The notes under the pieces: generated by a model | What the model saw: the letters and a program-made list of their open reading frames with translations, nothing else | Databases searched by the model: none | Told to the model about the DNA's origin: nothing | Program-made: the position numbers and the translations under genes | Part shown: piece by piece, positions 59,401 through 64,000 of the stretch | Numbering within the stretch: the first letter of the stretch is position 1 | Layout of the letters: every line of letters starts with the position of its first letter | Source of the DNA: Phoronis australis | Lineage: Eukaryota; Phoronida; Phoronidae | Length of the DNA stretch: 64,000 nucleotides | NCBI GenBank assembly: GCA_002633005.1 | Contig: NMRA01000328.1 | Span: forward strand, 256,134 to 320,133 | Direction: 5' to 3'

Positions 59401-62400
59401 TTAAATGGTCATTCTTGTTCCTGTGTTCAGAGCTGTCAGCAAAAGGTAGCGTTTGTTTTTGGATCAATTTTCAAGTGCATGGCAGTTATCGCTGATGGTG
59501 TTTGTTAGGAATGAACAGAGGTCATAGTGGAGAATAATCCTCTGATATCTTCCAAATCTGTTCTCCGGTACAGAAGTCATGTCTATGTTGCCAAACGCTT
59601 TGTTTTTCATACATATTAATTTAAAAACAAATTTGTAAAGATAAGGTTGTCATTGAGTGTGTCAGTGTTCTCCTTGACATGAATACATTTGTAGGCAAAT
59701 ATATGTAATACTGCAGGTCACGAAATCGAGTGCTGAGGTGTGATTGGTTATATCCCAAGTATCATGGTACGTGGCCCAAGTTCCTGTTGGATTTACCATA
59801 TTAAAGTTTTACATGCTACCAGCCCACATTGATTTACGTAACAAATCGTGCTATCTTGTGTTAGTTTATTAATATGTTAGGTCATAGAACAATCACCCAG
59901 GAATCAATTAAAATTAAAGTAAATTACCAGTGTATTAAATTCATGTATTGTCAGAAACAATAGTATTTTTCTCTTATCTTTTTATGACAAATAAACTACT
60001 GAAAAACGCTCGAATTTCATAAGGCCTAATGTATTGTACTTGACGATAAATGAGACAAGTACTGCATTCATGTCAATTGTATGGCCTAAACAAATGTTTA
60101 TCAGTTCATTTTGCAATGGTAAAACTATCCTGAATATATGTTTACTGCTATGACAGTGCAGTATGCAGGTTACAACAAGTAATTATAGTTTTTATTACTG
60201 CATTTACATGCTGCACTAAAATGCTGGGGGTTTTTGTTGCTCTTTCGCTTGTTGCAAAATACCATTATTGTGAACAGTTGCAAGGGTCATTTTCACTGTT
60301 GCTTTGCAGGTGATTTGATTAAGCGCTGATGCAACTTGAAACTAACAAGTCTATGGTTTATTTAATTATTAATATATATAAACCTAAAATTCCTGGGAGT
60401 TTCACTGGCACTTTTGTAGCAAAACTACGAATTTTGTTGGAAAATTACAAATTTCAAAAAATACACATGCTCTGGGAAATGAGTGAACAAGAAACATTCA
60501 ACATAGAACTCTCTAGTGTTGTGAGAATACAAAAGTTTCTTCGGTTTGACTCAGTCAGGGCTCGACATTAACTTTTATTTTAACTTGTCTAGTCAGACAA
60601 GTAGAAATGAAATTTACTTGCCCTGACCTATAAGACACTTGTCCAAAGATAATTAAACTCAAATTATAATTTTCAAACATATCGTGTGAATGTCGCACAT
60701 TATACTTGTTAGCACAAGCCCAATAAACATGTGTAAGAGCATATATTACACGACATTTAAATTTTGCACAAGTTTATTAAAGTGGCTATTTGTATTTGGA
60801 TTTCACCAGTGAACACGCTACAAGCTTACCCTGGCTTTTCAATTTAGTTATATAATGTATTTTTATAACCCACTGAGTGAGCCTTCGACTGTTCATGACT
60901 TTTCAAAGATTCGATCCTGGACATATCTGACCCAGACGCAACAGATGAACTGTTTGCGTCGGCGTATTTTTCACACGGGACACAACACATTTTATTTCTG
61001 GTTGGTATCAAACCGTACGATAACCAGTCAAAATCTTTCTTTCATTTCCGAAGGAATTCCCGTTTTCGTTTATTGGTTTCATACTGTTGCTTGGTGATTT
61101 CACGCCATTTGGTTTAGTTACCAGTTGCAAGATCAGAACTCCTTGACTTGAAGCCATATGCAAACTAACTACCGTACTCGTCTGCGTTACCGCCCTGGGC
61201 ACTTAAATTGGGAAATCTAAAAAAACGGGGTGGGCGGTAAGCCGAACATGGGCGGTTAAAGTCGAAATTTTGGAAAAGTCAGGAGTTTTTGCTTACTGCA
61301 CGGAGGTCTGATTTCACCCGAACGGAGATACACTGATGTCGGACTTCAAGCATATCAGTTAAAATATAGATGGGGGGATTGAAGTAACGGACTTTGACGG
61401 CCTGCGCACACGATACAGTGGCGTCATGATCCTGACCGTGATTGGGTTTTTACGTACCTCGGTCGCTGCTGGTCATCTCTTAGAATTAAGGTATTCCTAC
61501 AGGAAGGCATGTGTTCAGAAGGGCAAGTTTCTTGAGGGAAAAGACAGATCAAGAAAGACTCCGCTAGTTTGCAGTGTATCTTTTAGGGAAGCACTTGATT
61601 GTTTAAAGATTTGCTGGACACTTAGGCAACCAAGCATGTGCTAATGATTGACAGGTCTTCTTCAGTACTGAATACTTTGAACTTAGGCAACCCAGCACCT
61701 GCGAATGATTGACAGGTCTTTGAACAATGTAACATTTTATATACATTGTACAATCTTTTTGAGTTCAAAGCCAACACCGCTGTTCAAAGCATGGCCAAGC
61801 ATGGCCCGTGCTCAACAATCGGAGGACAATACTATTAGGCAATAGGGGTACTCCGTCAGCTGCCGAAACAATGAAGCAAAAATACATTTTGTAAAAAGTC
61901 ATCAGGCAAATCAAAAGTGTTCGACTTGCACTAATGACACGTTGATTTTTTTTGGGTTCTTGCCTTTGGTTGGGCGCTTCCATTTTGGTGTCAGGAGAGA
62001 AAGTCATTAAAAACATGCGTTAAACCAAGACGGGAACAGCGACACAAGTTGGCATGTCACAATGGACCATGTCTTTTCTTATTTTAATGCTCAGGGTGGT
62101 TATGCTTCGTCTACTGTCACGGGGAATCACAGAAAGATCGGCCACGGACATGATATCCTTGTCAAGTACTGCTTTGCTGGTTCTTCTACAGCAAATGAAA
62201 TACATTCGACAAGCACTGTCTCAGTGATCAGTACATGCCGACGCGAGTTCCGCACGTGAGTCAAAGGGAACAATTGTGTCTCCTTCAGTAAAGAGCATGA
62301 GAATACGAGTGTTTTACCGCCATAGTAAGGCAAGGTCCCGGTTCCACTAAATCTGACTGATTGTCACAGAAAGGTAATCGAGTTGCGCACGTTTTGGAAT

Positions 62401-62940
62401 CATAATTTCGTGCGACGAACGCTCGCAGAAAAATCCATTGACTTGTCCTGTCGGACAAGCTGCTCGGCTGTGAGCTTGTCCGTACCAACAAATTGGTTGT
62501 CCCGGGCAGTCGGACTAACGTTAATGTGGAGCCCTGGTCAGTCTCAAATTTTGGAGGTCAAGACAGACAGAGTTGTTAAAATGAAACACAATTTCTTTCA
62601 CAGTTAGAGGTCATTTATATATTCACGTAGTAGTTCTTGAAGCCGTATCCAACTACTACATAACCTGGAACATGATCATAAGTGACTTGAGTTGTTGACC
62701 GTAATGAACCGAGTCATTTTCAACAAGAATTATTGTACTGTTTCACATTTCCTGGTACATTACTACGCCCGTTTCAGATCACTAGGTGGATGGAAGATTA
62801 GTTCGACGTCAGGAAGCTGGAATGTCTCTACATTTGACCTTAACAGATTCTTGCAAGAGGTCACTCCGTTCCTTGTGAACGCATTCTTCAGCTGGGGTGT
62901 AATGGAAGATGACAAAAATTCCTCCCGTAACATTTTGATG
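50178..62940 (+). CDS. ECE1: Endothelin-converting enzyme-like M13 peptidase (5' part, four exons)
   Basis: M13 zinc metallopeptidases are type II membrane proteins that cleave bioactive peptides at the cell surface or in secretory compartments. Exons 50178-50430, 51384-51590, 53634-53757, 62778-62940 join by GT-AG sites with matching phases (1, 1, 2, 0), giving 249 codons. The product has a short tail with YKRTTFEE, like the YKRATL(D/R) tail of vertebrate ECE1/ECE2, a transmembrane helix at about 52-74, then [31 protein letters not shown] and LGGWKI, all M13 landmarks. The catalytic HExxH and NAY(A)F-type motifs are beyond the right edge. Neprilysin is the alternative, but the tail and SRW.TF..LW favour ECE. 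Confidence 0.88.
50587..50770. mobile_element. Possible hAT-like MITE fragment in intron 1
   Basis: TAGGCGGATTTAGGCGGGGC at 50588 matches the ends of the GGCGGATC elements seen elsewhere in the window. The right end was not defined. Confidence 0.35.
51384..51590 (+). CDS. ECE1: M13 peptidase exon 2: start of ectodomain
   Basis: 207 nt, acceptor TTCTAG, donor TTAG|GTGGGT. Encodes residues 85-153 with [26 protein letters not shown] and [14 protein letters not shown]. The conserved Cys residues form the first ectodomain disulfides in the family. Confidence 0.93.
53634..53757 (+). CDS. ECE1: M13 peptidase exon 3
   Basis: 124 nt, acceptor ATATTTCAG, donor ATAAG|GTGAGT. Encodes residues 154-194 including SEAEKKAKRYYMSCMDET and EKLGAQPMLDLI, which matches the SEAERK.Q.YY..C......I..LGA.PL.DLI block of ECE. 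Confidence 0.93.
56890..57665 (-). pseudogene. Tyrosine recombinase of DIRS-type element
   Basis: Phage-integrase-like N-terminal SAM-like part (FLAHYISHLFE, YVSAISFVH), catalytic Arg in FHAFLRVGELT, then SHSFRIGAATSA (H..R pair) in a second frame and KSDALKNYIRIS with the nucleophile Tyr in a third. Frameshifts near 57070-57165 and 56945 inactivate it. Confidence 0.75.
57806..58135 (-). pseudogene. RNase H domain of DIRS-type element
   Basis: LELWGSKLANQKILFLCDNS gives the catalytic ELWG and CDN segments, and NVVADCLSRF the C-terminal D motif. Sequence upstream to 58344 belongs to the RT-RNase H linker. This part is open over its length. Confidence 0.7.
58400..58910 (-). pseudogene. RT domain remnant of DIRS-type element
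   Basis: LMAKTGIKDAF and PDDYQLLGLSW match the N-terminal RT blocks. The catalytic YLDDF is at about 58618-58632 in a different frame, followed by GIPINHDKT and IYGIHLDS in a third. At least two frameshifts. Confidence 0.7.
59302..59388. repeat. Two exact tandem copies of a ~43-bp unit
   Basis: Unit AAAAGCATTACTTCCCCTGT... repeated directly without change, so recently formed. Confidence 0.8.
60556..62537. mobile_element. 2.0-kb CAGGGCTCGACATTAA element, 5-bp target duplication
   Basis: Ends CAGGGCTCGACATTAAC (60556) and inverted CCAGGGCTCCACATTAACG (62537), flanked by TCAGT on both sides. Subterminal ACTTGTCC motifs recur at both ends. Related to 44482-46868. The interior has no recognisable transposase. 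61176-61265 resembles the ACCGCCC-rich ends of the 16441-17876 element. Confidence 0.6.
62778..62940 (+). CDS. ECE1: M13 peptidase exon 4
   Basis: 163 nt, acceptor CGTTTCAG, donor ATG|GTGAGT. Encodes residues 195-249: SLGGWKISSTSGSWNVSTFD to DKNSSRNILM. LGGW is the conserved M13 motif, and WNVST and KNSS hold N-glycosylation sequons. It completes a split Arg codon with exon 3 across a 9.0-kb intron. Confidence 0.9.
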
Positions 62941-63063
62941 GTGAGTTCTATCTGTTGTTATAACAGCAGGTGACGTCCTGATACAATCTCTTTCCAAAAT
63001 TTCAATTAAAAAGCTGGCTTAACAATGAAAATCGAAAAAGGCTGTACGGTTACTGTCATCAAA

Positions 63064-63160
63064 TGAGTCTTATTATATTCCTCACCATGACAGTATTCTG
63101 TCGCATTATATTCCTCACCATGACAGTATTCTGTCTCATTTTATTCCTCACCATGACAAA
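63064..63160. repeat. 33-bp tandem repeat, three units
   Basis: ATTCCTCACCATGACAGTAT... repeated three times, in the intron after exon 4 of the peptidase gene. Confidence 0.8.
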
Positions 63161-64000
63161 TATTCTGCAAGGCTTGGAATTTTCTGCGGAAACGCGGATT
63201 TTCGCTTTTTTTTCTTATTCCCTCAGCGCATTTTTGTTATATTTCTGCGGAAAAAATCGGATTTGCCATAAAATTTCCGCATTAAATTGGTTTCTAACCG
63301 CGGCGTTGCTGACGACTCGAAAAGCCGAAATTGCTCTTTATGTTTTGGAGGAACGAAGATCGTAATTGCCGGGGCACCTGGGATTGCGTGGTTCATCAAT
63401 GGCGTTTGCATATGGTATTAATTGCGGTGACAAATAGTGCGATTCTGCAGCCAAAAATGCGTGGAGCTTGGAGCAGACAGAATATTTTGTGGAAAAAGTG
63501 GATAAAATAAACGGTCAATGTGTTCGCAAACAACAAAGGTTTGGGTTTGCACTCTGTAAACGTTCACAGAAGGGCAATACGGCGAGCTTGGCCGAATCGT
63601 GGAGAACCACCTGAAAACGATGAAACACAAAAAAGAAAAACGCTTTCTGAAAGGAAATTCAACCTTAACTGGTAATTCATTGGATTGGAATCGTGGGGTG
63701 TGAGTGATGTGTGAAATTCTTTTGTTTGATCCCATGTGCAAGCCAAGTTGGGCGCTAGGCCCGAGTCCACCGATTTTCAACGTGCCGCTGAAACGGGATA
63801 CAACGACTTTGCCAAAGTGTTATTTTCGTGACAGCAAATGTGTTAAGTTGCTGTTGATTTATTTCAATTTATTTTGACATTTTTCATGTTTTATTTTTGT
63901 TAAGAAGTCTTATTTTGACCGACTCGAGTTTTGCAGTACAAAATAGAAGTGGTCACATGGCAGGTTCTAAATGATCTGATTGGTCCAACCCATTGTTTAC
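63161..64000. other. Intron of M13 peptidase gene, nothing distinct
   Basis: No further M13 exon was recognised before the window ends. Confidence 0.4.

Overview
This is a eukaryotic genomic window with AT-rich introns, GT-AG spliced genes and very dense transposon remains. The protein matches (a TPC2-type two-pore channel and an endothelin-converting-enzyme-type M13 peptidase), the invertebrate-type U2 snRNA and the mix of BEL/Pao, tyrosine-recombinase, Penelope-like and Kolobok-like elements suggest a marine invertebrate, perhaps a deuterostome such as a hemichordate. The species guess is an inference only. Three single-N joins (4011, 10009, 15063) mark contig junctions. Two of them separate near-identical overlapping copies, best read as unmerged haplotypes.

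Left part (1-21400). A TPC2-like channel gene lies on the minus strand, with start codon at 20608. Eight coding exons can be chained by homology and matching splice phase down to 5111 (308 codons: N-terminus through the first pore region of repeat I). The rest of the gene is not recognisable in the window and probably lies off the left edge. Its introns hold a minisatellite that duplicates the 3' end of exon 5 with its splice donor, a 42-bp tandem array, several inverted-repeat elements and a CACTA-like element. A Kolobok-like element with a broken THAP-domain ORF lies at 2352-3855. A complete U2 snRNA gene (21200-21390, plus strand) sits head-to-head with the channel gene, about 590 bp from its start codon.

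Middle (21400-50000). No host gene was recognised. The stretch holds hAT-like MITEs, a large hairpin, an LTR-retroelement fragment with gag pieces, a LINE 3' remnant, a TTAA-flanked element, a degraded 8.2-kb BEL/Pao element (31495-39743) broken by at least three insertions, and a CAG..CTG element with 5-bp target duplications that carries a Penelope-like remnant.

Right part (50178-64000). A plus-strand M13 peptidase gene resembling ECE1/ECE2 starts at 50178. Four coding exons with matching phases (50178-50430, 51384-51590, 53634-53757, 62778-62940) encode the cytoplasmic tail, the transmembrane anchor and the start of the ectodomain. The catalytic part lies beyond the right edge. Its 9-kb third intron contains an antisense RT-RNaseH-tyrosine-recombinase retroelement and a second CAG..CTG element.
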